From: Pseudomonadota bacterium
GTDB lineage: Bacteria > Pseudomonadota > Alphaproteobacteria > Rhizobiales > Devosiaceae
Assembly (NCBI GenBank): GCA_023393475.1
Contig: JAEWLC010000077.1
Location: 1-60,293 of the forward strand
Direction of reading: 5' to 3'
Length of the DNA: 60,293 bases
In this document: piece after piece, positions 1 through 7,980 of the stretch
Layout of the letters: each line of letters begins with the position of its first letter
Numbering within the stretch: the stretch's first letter is position 1
Translations under genes and position numbers: made by a program
The notes under the pieces: model-generated
Told to the model about the DNA's origin: nothing
Seen by the model: only the letters and a program-made list of their open reading frames with translations
The model's database searches: none

Positions 1-6
1 CTCTCC

Positions 7-35
7 GGACGGCGGCCACGCGGCCGCCGTCCTTT
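7..35 (+). terminator. Rho-independent terminator of the gene upstream of the window
   Basis: A perfect 11-bp G+C-rich stem (7-17 pairing with 22-32, loop ACGC) is followed by TTTCTC. It sits just before the cytochrome c gene and probably ends a plus-strand transcript that lies mostly outside the window. Confidence 0.7.
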
Positions 36-58
36 CTCATTGTTAAGGATCGACCCAG

Positions 59-616
59 ATGCCGGCCCTCGCCTCCTCGCTTGGTTCCAAAATCCGCCGC
101 GCTTCGGCACTCGCAATCGTCGCGACGTCGCTGTTCGCATTCCCCCAGATCGCCCCCGCCCAGGATGCAGCGCCTGCTGCCATCGATGAGGCGCAGATCG
201 AGCGTGGCTATGCGGTGTGGAAGGGCCAGGACTGCATCGGTTGCCACGGCTGGGCCGGAAATGGTGAGCGCATCGGCGAGAACCCGAGGGGCCCGAACCT
301 CCGCGCCATCGAGCTCGATGCCGAAATGATCAAGGAAGTGGTGCTGTGCGGCCGCCCCGGCACGCAGATGCCGTACCACGATCCTGCCGCCTATTCCGAC
401 GACCGCTGCTACGGCATGACCAAGGCCGATACCGCCGGCATGGAACTGCTGCGCGGCAAGGACATGAATGCTGACCAGGCCACTGACCTCGCAGCCTATA
501 TCGTTGCCAAGCTGATCGGCCGCCCGGAAAAGCCGAACCAGGAAGAGTGTCAGGCCTACTACGGCAAGCGCCCGTTCTGCGCCAAGCTGCCCACGGCCGC
601 CGAACAGGGCTACTGA
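59..616 (+). CDS. Exported class I c-type cytochrome
   Basis: A 185-residue periplasmic cytochrome c. An N-terminal basic and hydrophobic signal peptide ends near the APAQ at residues 32-35. The haem site is CIGCH (C59, C62, H63), and the Met in the GTQMPYHD segment (about residue 104) is the likely sixth haem ligand. Four further cysteines (about residues 97, 117, 163 and 173) are unusual for a small class I cytochrome and could form disulfides. An AAGGA ribosome site precedes the ATG. It is followed closely by two more exported-protein genes, so they probably form an operon. Cytochromes of this size and cysteine content often accept electrons from PQQ-dependent alcohol dehydrogenases, and such a gene may lie just upstream of the window; that link is inference. 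The cytochrome assignment is firm; the electron donor is unknown. Confidence 0.9.
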   Translation: MPALASSLGSKIRRASALAIVATSLFAFPQIAPAQDAAPAAIDEAQIERGYAVWKGQDCIGCHGWAGNGERIGENPRGPNLRAIELDAEMIKEVVLCGRPGTQMPYHDPAAYSDDRCYGMTKADTAGMELLRGKDMNADQATDLAAYIVAKLIGRPEKPNQEECQAYYGKRPFCAKLPTAAEQGY

Positions 617-620
617 CCGG

Positions 621-1340
621 ATGTCGCCGGTCGCCATAGCGCAGGCCATGGTCGTCGCCACATTGCTGGCGGCAACGCCGGCGGTGGCGCAGACGACCGA
701 CAGGCCTGATGTTCAGGACCTCGTGCTGGGCGCCGGTTTCGATGCCCAGCCAGGGCCGTTCCGCGAGTATGCCTGCGGCACCAATGGCGGCCCGCCCTCC
801 ATCCCGGTTTCGGGCTTTGGCGAGTTCGCCAAATGCCCGGCCGAGGCCGAAACCGGCCTCCACGAGATCACCTTCCGCTACGACGACGAGATCGAGTATT
901 TCGCGCTGGCCATGAACCTGCAGCCGATAGCCGAGCGCTATGGCGGCACACGCTTCGGCAGCTTTCCGGTGATCGTTTCGGCCCTGTTCGACGATGCCGG
1001 CATCCTGCGCGGCTATCGGGCGGTCACCGATGATCGTGGCTCGCTTCGCGAGCGCCGCATCGCCTATACGATGGGCGTGTTCGCGAAATCCCAGTTCAAA
1101 GGCAGCGAATGGAACTGCCAGAGCGAACCGCCGGCCCGGGGCGAGACCCCCTTGGGCAACCAGTTCGTCAAGGACGACTGCACCACCACCACTGCCGGCG
1201 GCGAGAGCGTGAAGCTGCGCATCCGACTGCTGCATCGGCCCGGCCAGGCTGCCATCGACCCGTTCACCGGGGAAAAGCGCAACGGCCAGTACGAGAGCAT
1301 GGCGCGGCTCGAAGTATTCGACCCGGAGGCGCAGAAATGA
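621..1340 (+). CDS. Exported protein of unknown function
   Basis: A 239-residue protein that starts 4 bp after the cytochrome c stop and overlaps the next gene by an ATGA. Residues 1-24 form a signal peptide (hydrophobic stretch ending AVAQ). The mature part is rich in acidic residues and has four cysteines (near residues 52, 73, 166 and 187), spaced in a way that suits two periplasmic disulfides. No enzyme motif was recognised. Its position between a cytochrome c and a pentapeptide-repeat protein suggests a periplasmic accessory role in the same respiratory or dehydrogenase function, but this rests only on gene order. Confidence 0.75.
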   Translation: MSPVAIAQAMVVATLLAATPAVAQTTDRPDVQDLVLGAGFDAQPGPFREYACGTNGGPPSIPVSGFGEFAKCPAEAETGLHEITFRYDDEIEYFALAMNLQPIAERYGGTRFGSFPVIVSALFDDAGILRGYRAVTDDRGSLRERRIAYTMGVFAKSQFKGSEWNCQSEPPARGETPLGNQFVKDDCTTTTAGGESVKLRIRLLHRPGQAAIDPFTGEKRNGQYESMARLEVFDPEAQK

Positions 1341-2095
1341 AGCGCATGTTCGTCGTCGCGGCGGCGCTGCTGGCGTTTGCCGCGCCCGCCATTGCCGAGG
1401 ATGCCGACCCCAAGGCGGCGTTCCTCGCCGGCACAAGCAACGATTGCCCGGGTTGCGACCTGACGCGTGCCAACCTGACCTACCGCGATCTCAGTGGCGC
1501 CAACCTCGACGGCGCCAACCTGACCAAGGCCCGGCTGCATCGCGCTGTGCTGACGCGCGCGACGTTCAGGAACGCCATCCTCGCAGGCGCCAACCTCAAC
1601 CTCACCGACTTGCGCTTTGCCGATCTCAGCGGCGCGGACCTGACGGGAGCTCTGCTCTACGAAGCCAATCTCTCGGCGGCAAAACTGCCGGGCGCCAAGC
1701 TCGTCGACGCGCGCACCCAGCACGCAACGCTGGCCAGGGCCGACATGACCGGGGTCGACTGGTCGGGCGGCGACGCGAGAGACGCGCGGCTGCCGGGCGC
1801 GATCCTCACCGGGGCAACGCTGGTGAACATGTACGCCCCCAACGCCGATTTCCGCCGGGTGGACTTCACCGATGCGGTGGTGACCGGGGGCACGTTCTTC
1901 GAGACCACCTTTGCGGACGCCGACTTCACGCGCGCCAAGCTGGGGGACTCGGATTTCCGCCAGTCGCGGCTCGAGGGCGCTACCTTCGTCGATGCCGATC
2001 TCAGCGGGGGGCGCTTCCAGCAGGCCTGGACCCAGGGCGCGGACTTTACCGGCAGCACCGTGGTTGGGGCCGTGGGGCTCCGCATCCCGAAATAG
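1337..2095 (+). CDS. Exported pentapeptide-repeat protein
   Basis: A 252-residue protein. The start is the ATG overlapping the previous stop; a longer in-frame reading upstream is only the shadow of that gene. A signal peptide (MKRMFVVAAALLAFAAPAIA) is followed from about residue 40 to the C-terminus by tandem A(N/D)LXX repeats, for example ANLTY, ANLDG, ANLTK, ANLNL, ADLTG and ADFTR. This pattern folds as a right-handed four-sided beta-helix. A CPGC pair precedes the repeats. Pentapeptide-repeat proteins have many roles and the function cannot be read from sequence. It is third in a translationally coupled run of exported proteins, which implies a periplasmic structural or binding role alongside the cytochrome. 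Confidence 0.88.
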   Translation: MKRMFVVAAALLAFAAPAIAEDADPKAAFLAGTSNDCPGCDLTRANLTYRDLSGANLDGANLTKARLHRAVLTRATFRNAILAGANLNLTDLRFADLSGADLTGALLYEANLSAAKLPGAKLVDARTQHATLARADMTGVDWSGGDARDARLPGAILTGATLVNMYAPNADFRRVDFTDAVVTGGTFFETTFADADFTRAKLGDSDFRQSRLEGATFVDADLSGGRFQQAWTQGADFTGSTVVGAVGLRIPK

Positions 2096-2172
2096 GTGGA
2101 GCGACGGGCCCCGCTGGCGGTCCCGGAGGGCATTGGCTATAAGCGCGGCGGGGGGCCTCCTTGAGGTCTGTT

Positions 2173-3045
2173 ATGCGCTTATTGATTGCTGCACTTGGGA
2201 TATTTTCCGCCACTGCCTGTCTGCCCGCCGTCGCCATAGACGATCCTTTTGCCGGAGCGCCACGGGCCAAACTGCATGTCCGCATCGAGCTCGCTGGTTC
2301 CGGCCGTGTCGACTTGCCCAATGGGGTCGAATGGGCCGCGATCGACGCCTGGCGCACGGCGGAGATCGACTTCGCCCTCGTCGATGTCGGCAATGACGGC
2401 TATCCGATCGTCGCGGCGACTCCGCCCGAAACACCGACGGCGATGGTCGATCTCAAGGCAAAGATGAAGGCCTGCGGCGACGACCAGGCGTGCCTCGGCC
2501 AGACGATGCTGGAGTTCGCCAAGGCGAACGAAGGCGGCCAGAACCTGTTTGCTGCGATGACCGGCCAGCAGTCGGGCCGGTACCGCAACTTTGCCGCCGA
2601 CCTTGCCGGCACCTGCGCATCGGGATCGCTGGCGGTGCAGGACGTGCTCAGCGGTGTCTATATTCCACCGCCGGAGCCTGCCCGCGCCTATCGCTTTACC
2701 CGCGAAGGCAACCTGACGCTGCCGCAGGACGATTTCGGCCTGATGGACTATGCGTGCCGGGTAGAAGTCACGCTCGACCAGGCTACGGGCAACATGAGCC
2801 TGAACCTGCCGGCGGCCAAGCTGGACGTGCCGGTGAAACTGGGACCCGGCGCCTTCACCGATGAGCGCTCCGTGCTGCTGACCGAGGACCTCCAGAAGAT
2901 CGAGCTGTTCGACCAATCCGCCGGGCGGGACGGCAAGTGGTCGGGCGTGGCCGAAGTGGATGTGGCCGGTTCCGCCTCGCACAATTCAGGGCAGGTGGCG
3001 GCGCCGCTGAAGGCACGCATCGAATGGCGGTTGACCGAGGGCTGA
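2173..3045 (+). CDS. Exported protein of unknown function
   Basis: A 290-residue protein. The ATG at 2173 gives a normal signal peptide (hydrophobic stretch ending PAVA); a TTG at 2161 in the same frame would add four residues. The mature chain has cysteines in a CGDDQAC motif near residue 100, which suggests a disulfide loop, and a beta-rich C-terminal half. No conserved enzyme motif was recognised. It lies 77 bp after the pentapeptide gene in the same direction and ahead of a strong hairpin, so it may be the last gene of the exported-protein group or be transcribed alone. Confidence 0.72.
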   Translation: MRLLIAALGIFSATACLPAVAIDDPFAGAPRAKLHVRIELAGSGRVDLPNGVEWAAIDAWRTAEIDFALVDVGNDGYPIVAATPPETPTAMVDLKAKMKACGDDQACLGQTMLEFAKANEGGQNLFAAMTGQQSGRYRNFAADLAGTCASGSLAVQDVLSGVYIPPPEPARAYRFTREGNLTLPQDDFGLMDYACRVEVTLDQATGNMSLNLPAAKLDVPVKLGPGAFTDERSVLLTEDLQKIELFDQSAGRDGKWSGVAEVDVAGSASHNSGQVAAPLKARIEWRLTEG

Positions 3046-3055
3046 TTTCGCCGCA

Positions 3056-3080
3056 AGCAGGCGCCGCACCGGCGCCTGCT
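3056..3080 (+). terminator. Strong hairpin, possible terminator
   Basis: A perfect 11-bp inverted repeat (3056-3066 with 3070-3080, loop CAC) begins 10 bp after the preceding stop codon. There is no T-run after the stem, so intrinsic termination would be weak. It may act with Rho or protect the 3' end of the mRNA. Confidence 0.45.
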
Positions 3081-3162
3081 ACCATCTGCTGTATCTCGCT
3101 CGCCTTGAAGAATCCGCGCGGATGCAAAATGGTGGCGGCCGTTACCAGTTACGGAGAATCCC

Positions 3163-4368
3163 ATGCCGACCCCCGGCAAAACGCCCCCGTTCGATCTCGT
3201 ACTGAAGGGCGGTCGTGTCATCGACGAGCGCAACGGTGTCGACGGCCATCTCGACGTCGCCATCAAGGCCGGCAAGATCGCCGCGGTGGGGCCGTCGATC
3301 GATCCCGATGGGGCGAAGGTCAGCGACGTCACGGGCAAGATCGTCGCGCCGGGACTGATCGACATCCACACGCATGTCTACCACAAGGCGACCTCGCTCA
3401 GCGTCGACCCGGGCCTGATCGCCCGCCGTTCGGCCTGCACGACCCTGATCGATGCGGGCAGTGCCGGCGCCGGCAACTATGACGGCTTCCGCGACTACGT
3501 GATGATCCAGTCGCCGTACAAGATCCTCGCGTTCCTCAACATCTCGTTCCCGGGCATCTTCGGTTTCGACAAGGACGTGTCGATCGGCGAGGCCACGGCC
3601 AAGGCCATGCTGCCGGTGCACCGCTGCATCCAGACGATCGAGGACAACCGCGACCGCATCGTCGGCGTGAAGGTCCGCATCGGCGGTATCGTCACCGGCG
3701 ACCTCGGGCTCGGCGCGCTGGAACTAGCGCTCGAAGCGGCCAATGCCGTCGACCTGCCGCTGATGACCCATATCGGCCATCCGCCGCCGAGCTACTCCGA
3801 CGTCGTCGACATGCTGCGTCCGGGCGACATCCTCACCCACTGCTACCGCCCGGAGCCGAACTCGGCCATCGGCCCGGACGGCAAGGTGCTGGACGCGGTG
3901 TGGAAGGCCCGCGAGCGCGGCGTGCTGTTCGACATCGCCCACGGCATGGGCGCCTTCGGCTACGACACTGCCGAGGCGGCGCTGAAGGACGGATTCAAGC
4001 CGGACCTGATCTCGTCGGACGTGCATGTGATCGCCGTCGAAGGGCCGGGCTACGACCTGCTGCACACGATGAGCAAGCTGCTCAACTGCGGGCTGACGCT
4101 GGCCGAGGTGATCGGCATGTCGACCAGCCGCCCTGCCCTCGCCATCCGTCGTCCCGACCTCGGGCACCTCGGCGTCGGCGCGCCAGCCGATATCGCGGTG
4201 CTCAGCCAGTACAAGAGCGACTACGTGTTCACCGACGTGGTCGGCACGCAGCGCCAGGGCTCCGTCCTGCTGCAGCCGGAGGCCGTGTATCTCAACGGCA
4301 AGAGCATGGAAGTCAGCCGCCGGCCGTTCGAGGAAGCCTTCCTCATCGGCGGTCACCACTCGCACTAG
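3163..4368 (+). CDS. Amidohydrolase/deacetylase family metallohydrolase
   Basis: A 401-residue amidohydrolase-superfamily enzyme of the dihydroorotase/D-aminoacylase type. The N-terminal beta-sandwich has the characteristic opening FDLVLKGGRVID, followed by APGLIDIHTHVYH with the HTH metal ligands near residue 68. Later metal-site segments are VGVKVRIGG (a likely carboxylated Lys near residue 170), MTHIGHPPP and LTHCY (His ligands), and SSDVH (the catalytic Asp). The end GHLGVGAPADIAVL is the usual C-terminal sandwich. An SDR follows 10 bp later. The closest known group is annotated amidohydrolase/deacetylase, acting on an amide or cyclic amide; the true substrate is unknown. The neighbouring SDR and sugar-acid genes suggest carbohydrate or amino-sugar catabolism. 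Confidence 0.87.
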   Translation: MPTPGKTPPFDLVLKGGRVIDERNGVDGHLDVAIKAGKIAAVGPSIDPDGAKVSDVTGKIVAPGLIDIHTHVYHKATSLSVDPGLIARRSACTTLIDAGSAGAGNYDGFRDYVMIQSPYKILAFLNISFPGIFGFDKDVSIGEATAKAMLPVHRCIQTIEDNRDRIVGVKVRIGGIVTGDLGLGALELALEAANAVDLPLMTHIGHPPPSYSDVVDMLRPGDILTHCYRPEPNSAIGPDGKVLDAVWKARERGVLFDIAHGMGAFGYDTAEAALKDGFKPDLISSDVHVIAVEGPGYDLLHTMSKLLNCGLTLAEVIGMSTSRPALAIRRPDLGHLGVGAPADIAVLSQYKSDYVFTDVVGTQRQGSVLLQPEAVYLNGKSMEVSRRPFEEAFLIGGHHSH

Positions 4369-4378
4369 GAACTGAGAC

Positions 4379-5158
4379 ATGAGCGGACAATTCGTCGGCA
4401 AGACCATCGCGATCACCGGCGCCGCCGGTGGCATCGGCCAGTGGCTCTGCCGCTTCTTCGGCGAGGAAGGCGCGACCATCGCGGCCCTCGACCGCAGCGA
4501 GAAGGTGCATGAACTGGCCGAGACGCTCGGCAAGGACGGGATCACCGTGCGGCCGGCGGTCGTGCAGATCACCGATGCGGACGCGGTGGCTGCTGCCTTC
4601 GCCGCATTCGGCGACGTGCATGTACTGATCAACAATGCCGGTGGATCGTGGGACCGCACCGTCGAAAAGACCACGCCCGCGCAGTGGCACAACGAGGTCG
4701 ATATCAACCTCAACGGTGCCTACAACTGCGCCAAGGCCGTGCTGCCGCAGATGGTCGAGCGCCAGGGCGGCAACATCGTCAATGTCGGCTCGGTCAATGG
4801 CCTCAGCGCGCTGGGGGACGCGGCCTACAGCGCCGGCAAGGCCGGCATGATCTCGATGACTCGCTCGATCGCGCAGGAATACGGACGGTTCAACGTCCGG
4901 TGCAACATCGTGCTGCCGGGCACCGTGCGCACCCCGATCTGGGACGAGCGCAAGGCCGAAGACCCGAATGTGCTGAAGACGCTGGAACGCTGGTATCCGC
5001 TCCGCCGCATCGTCGAGCCGTACGAGGTAGCGCGGGTGATCGCGTTCCTTGCGTCGGACGGGGCGAGTGCAGTCACTGGTGCATCGATCCCGGTCGATTG
5101 CGGGCTGACGGCCGGCAACCTCGTGATGGCACGGGAGCTTACGCTCGAGGATTTCTAG
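4379..5158 (+). CDS. Short-chain dehydrogenase/reductase (SDR)
   Basis: A 259-residue classical SDR, probably a cytoplasmic NAD(P)-dependent alcohol or sugar dehydrogenase. Visible motifs are the Rossmann glycine motif TGAAGGIG (about residues 13-20), NNAG (about 86-89), the catalytic Ser in the NVGSVNG segment, and the YSAGK active site (Y and K near residues 151 and 155). The C-terminus has the usual TGASIPVDCGL. It starts 10 bp after the amidohydrolase and is almost certainly cotranscribed with it. Facing L-fuconate dehydratase across a short convergent gap, it could oxidise a fucose-pathway intermediate such as 2-keto-3-deoxy-L-fuconate. That substrate is inference. Confidence 0.87.
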   Translation: MSGQFVGKTIAITGAAGGIGQWLCRFFGEEGATIAALDRSEKVHELAETLGKDGITVRPAVVQITDADAVAAAFAAFGDVHVLINNAGGSWDRTVEKTTPAQWHNEVDINLNGAYNCAKAVLPQMVERQGGNIVNVGSVNGLSALGDAAYSAGKAGMISMTRSIAQEYGRFNVRCNIVLPGTVRTPIWDERKAEDPNVLKTLERWYPLRRIVEPYEVARVIAFLASDGASAVTGASIPVDCGLTAGNLVMARELTLEDF

Positions 5159-5199
5159 GAGCCGCGACACGGGGAGCCGGCGGCGCCCTTCCCCTCGAT

Positions 5200-5278
5200 G
5201 TCATCCTTGCGAAGGCAGGGATCGATCTGTCCAACTGCCGGCTGAGAACTGGATCCCAGCTTTCGCTGGGGTGACAGC
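5200..5278. repeat. Intergenic inverted repeat, copy A
   Basis: Two imperfect inverted arms (GTCATCCTTGCGAAGGCAGGG and the reverse-oriented CCCAGCTTTCGCTGGGGTGAC) flank a short spacer in the convergent gap between two genes. Each arm can also fold on itself. It belongs to the same family as the copies near 16.7, 36.4, 41.1 and 51.5 kb. Confidence 0.75.
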
Positions 5279-5317
5279 CGGTGGGCGGGGAGACGAATTG
5301 CCCACCCACCCGGTGCA

Positions 5318-6592
5318 CTACCCTTCGAATGTATGTGCCGCGATCGAGGCTGGCTTCATCTCGATCGAGAAGCCCGGCTGTTTCGGCGGCATGTAGGCGG
5401 CGTTGCGGATGTCGCAGGGCTCGAGGAAGTGCTCGTGCAGGTGGTCGACAAACTCGATCACCCGGCCATCTCGTGTGCCCGAGACGACAAGATAGTCGAT
5501 CATCGACAGGTGCTGGACGTATTCGCAGAGGCCGACGCCACCGGCATGCGGCCACACCGGCAGGCCGTATTTCGCCGCCATCAGCAGCACCGACAGCACC
5601 TCGTTGAGCCCGCCGATGCGGCAGGCGTCGATCTGCACGATGTCGATGGCGCCGCGAGTGATGAACTGCTTGAAGATGATGCGGTTCTGGCACATTTCGC
5701 CGGTCGCGACCTTCACCGGGGCGATCGCTTCGCGAATCTGCCGATGACCCTCGATATCGTCGGGGCTGGTGGGCTCCTCGATGAAATAGGGCTTGAAGCG
5801 CGACAGCTCCTTCACCCAGTCGATGGCCTGGCCGACTTCCCACACCTGGTTGGCGTCGATCATCAGGTAGCGGTCGGGGCCCATGATGGAGCGGACGATC
5901 TCGAGCCGGCGGATATCGTCAGCGAGGTCGCGGCCGACCTTCATCTTGATGTGCGAGAACCCGGCTTCGACCGCTTCGGTGGCAAGGCGCGTCAGCTTCT
6001 CGTTGGAATAGCCCAGCCAGCCGGCCGACGTCGTGTAGCAGGGGTAGCCGTTTGCCTCGAGCTCGGCGATGCGGGCGGCCTTGCCGGCCTCTGCCTTCCG
6101 GAAGATCGCCAGCGCCTCGTCGGGCGTGATGGCGTCGGTGAGGTAGCGGAAATCGATGATCGAAACGAGTTGCTCGGGTGTCATGTCGGCGACGAAGCGC
6201 CAGACCGGCTTGCCGGCGCGCTTCGCCAGGAGGTCCCACACGGCGTTGACCACCGCGCCGGTCGCGAGATGCATGGCGCCCTTGTCCGGCCCGATCCAGC
6301 GCAACTGGCTGTCGCCGGTGACGTGCCGCCAGAAGCGGCCCGGATTCTCCTCGATCCAGTCGAGATCGAGATCCTTCACCCGCGCCGTCAGGGCCTCGAT
6401 GGCGGCGACCACAACCTCGTTGCCACGGCCGATGGTGAAGGTGAGGCCGTGGCCTTCAAGGGCACCATCGGTGGTCAGGACGACATAGGCGGCCGAGTAG
6501 TCCGGATCCGGGTTCATGGCGTCCGAACCATCGAGCGATGCCGAGGTCGGGAACCTGAGGTCGTAGGTGCGGAGGCCGGTTATGCGAGTCAT
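5318..6592 (-). CDS. L-fuconate dehydratase
   Basis: A 424-residue enolase-superfamily enzyme that dehydrates L-fuconate to 2-keto-3-deoxy-L-fuconate in oxidative L-fucose catabolism. Family marks include the SAGWLGYSNEKL segment near residue 190, the KMK catalytic lysines in HIKMKVGRD (about 215), the metal-binding Asp in MIDANQ (about 248), Glu in FIEEPTSPDD (about 274), Glu in ATGEMCQ (about 300), and the catalytic His in WPHAGG (about 351). The length matches the family, including human ENOSF1. It starts 2 bp after the Gfo/Idh/MocA oxidoreductase stop, so the two form an operon. The family assignment is strong; activity on L-fuconate rather than a related acid sugar is inferred from similarity. 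Confidence 0.88.
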   Translation of the reverse strand: MTRITGLRTYDLRFPTSASLDGSDAMNPDPDYSAAYVVLTTDGALEGHGLTFTIGRGNEVVVAAIEALTARVKDLDLDWIEENPGRFWRHVTGDSQLRWIGPDKGAMHLATGAVVNAVWDLLAKRAGKPVWRFVADMTPEQLVSIIDFRYLTDAITPDEALAIFRKAEAGKAARIAELEANGYPCYTTSAGWLGYSNEKLTRLATEAVEAGFSHIKMKVGRDLADDIRRLEIVRSIMGPDRYLMIDANQVWEVGQAIDWVKELSRFKPYFIEEPTSPDDIEGHRQIREAIAPVKVATGEMCQNRIIFKQFITRGAIDIVQIDACRIGGLNEVLSVLLMAAKYGLPVWPHAGGVGLCEYVQHLSMIDYLVVSGTRDGRVIEFVDHLHEHFLEPCDIRNAAYMPPKQPGFSIEMKPASIAAHTFEG

Positions 6593-6594
6593 CG

Positions 6595-7656
6595 TCAGTC
6601 CTGGAGTTTTACGGGCAGGCCGGTGCGAACGCTCTCATCGGCGGCAATGCAGATGCGCAGCGACTGGACGGCGTCGTCCATGTACCGGGAAAGGTCGATA
6701 TTCTGCGTGATGGCGCGATAGACGAAATCCTGCTCGCGATCGCAGAGCGCCTGGTGGCCGGGTTCGCCTTCCATCGAGAGCATGTCGTCCGGTTTCACGA
6801 AGCCGCCACCCGGTGCTTCAGCGGCATGATGGACGCGGATGGTCGAGGTGCGGCTATGAACCTCGTGGTCGTCGGACTTGGCGCCCTCGTCCTTGACGAC
6901 GATCGAGACGGCGCCGTTGGGAGAAATCACGTCCTTCACGAAGAAGGCGGCTTCCGACATCATCGGCCCCCAGCCGGCCTCGTACCAACCGACCGAGCCG
7001 TCGTCGAACAGCACCTGCATGTGGCCGTAGTTGTACATGTCGGGCGCGACCTCGTTGGAGAGGCGCAGGCCCATGCCGCGCACTTCGACGGCCCTGGCGT
7101 CGGTGATCTGGCACCAGACATCGACATAGTGCACGCCGCAATCGACGATGGGAGACGTGGTCTCCATCAGCGCCTTGTGTGTCGCCCAGGTGGGGCCGCT
7201 CGACTGCTGGTTGAGGTTCATGCGGAACACGTAGGGCCCGCCCAGCTTCCGCGCCTCGGCAATCAGCGTGATCCACGACGGATGGTGGCGGAGGATGTAG
7301 CCGACGACGAGCTTGCGGTCGTTCGCCTTCGCTGCCGCCACCACGCGCTCGGCATCGGCGACGTTGGTCGCGAGCGGCTTTTCGATGAAGACGTGCGCCC
7401 CGCTCTCGATCGCCTTGATGGCGTACTCGGCATGGGTGTCGGAGTAGGTGTTGATCGATACGAGGTCCGGCTTCAGCTCTGCCAGTGCCTCGTAATAGGA
7501 CGGCCGGATCGCGTAGCCCGCCAGTTCCTCGGACAGTCCCCGCGGCGCCGAGCGGTTCACCAGGCCGACGAGATCGAAGCCGGGATGCCGGTGATAAGCA
7601 AGCGCATGGCTGCGGCCCATGTTGCCGAGGCCGGCGGTGAGAACGCGAATTGGCAC
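6595..7656 (-). CDS. Gfo/Idh/MocA family oxidoreductase
   Basis: A 353-residue NAD(P)-dependent oxidoreductase. The N-terminal Rossmann fold opens with VLTAGLGNMGRSHA, and the EKPLATNVADAE motif near residue 93 carries the conserved Lys. The C-terminal half matches the alpha/beta domain of this family, with DCGVHYVDVW near residue 173 supplying the usual Asp and His of the active site. It is the first gene of a two-gene operon with L-fuconate dehydratase, so it probably oxidises a sugar, inositol or lactone in the same pathway. The exact substrate cannot be told from sequence. Confidence 0.86.
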   Translation of the reverse strand: MPIRVLTAGLGNMGRSHALAYHRHPGFDLVGLVNRSAPRGLSEELAGYAIRPSYYEALAELKPDLVSINTYSDTHAEYAIKAIESGAHVFIEKPLATNVADAERVVAAAKANDRKLVVGYILRHHPSWITLIAEARKLGGPYVFRMNLNQQSSGPTWATHKALMETTSPIVDCGVHYVDVWCQITDARAVEVRGMGLRLSNEVAPDMYNYGHMQVLFDDGSVGWYEAGWGPMMSEAAFFVKDVISPNGAVSIVVKDEGAKSDDHEVHSRTSTIRVHHAAEAPGGGFVKPDDMLSMEGEPGHQALCDREQDFVYRAITQNIDLSRYMDDAVQSLRICIAADESVRTGLPVKLQD

Positions 7657-7768
7657 GGTAGGTTACCCCTGTCTGACGCCGCAAGGCAGCGGCGCGACAA
7701 AGCAATAGACCGAACCGGGGCCGGAGGACAAATGCCAGCGCGGCCGACGTCCGCCGCGCGAAGTCCGG

Positions 7769-7966
7769 CTAGATCAGGACCCCCTGCACCCAACCGTTGC
7801 CGGTAGGACAGAAGCAGACGGTGCCGGGCGTTCCCGGCGGGTTCGCCTGGCAGTCGAAATACGGGGTCCGGCAAGTGACGGCCTGCGCCACTGCCACGCT
7901 CGATCCGAGGATGAGCAACGATACGACGGAAAGCGCCAGCATCACGAAACGTAGCAAGCTCGCCAT
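7769..7966 (-). CDS. Small exported cysteine-containing protein, last gene of the CHAT/STAND operon
   Basis: A 65-residue protein with a clear signal peptide (basic start, then LALSVVSLLILGSSVAVAQA) and a short mature part of about 35 residues with four cysteines (CRTPYFDC and a CFC pair) and several Pro-Gly turns. The ATG at 7966 is chosen because an AGGAG ribosome site lies 7 nt before it and begins right after the stop codon of the upstream 366-residue gene. A GTG two codons earlier is in frame but less well placed. The spacing makes it part of the CHAT/STAND operon. The function is unknown: it may be a secreted or periplasmic partner, or a gene caught by chance at the operon end. Confidence 0.7.
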   Translation of the reverse strand: MASLLRFVMLALSVVSLLILGSSVAVAQAVTCRTPYFDCQANPPGTPGTVCFCPTGNGWVQGVLI

Positions 7967-7980
7967 TTTCACACTCCTAG

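Noticed and set aside
7738..7759. Hairpin GCGCGGC-N8-GCCGCGC after the CHAT/STAND operon as a terminator
   Set aside because: The stem is plausible but there is no T-run on the minus strand after it and it sits in generally GC-rich DNA, so I do not call it.
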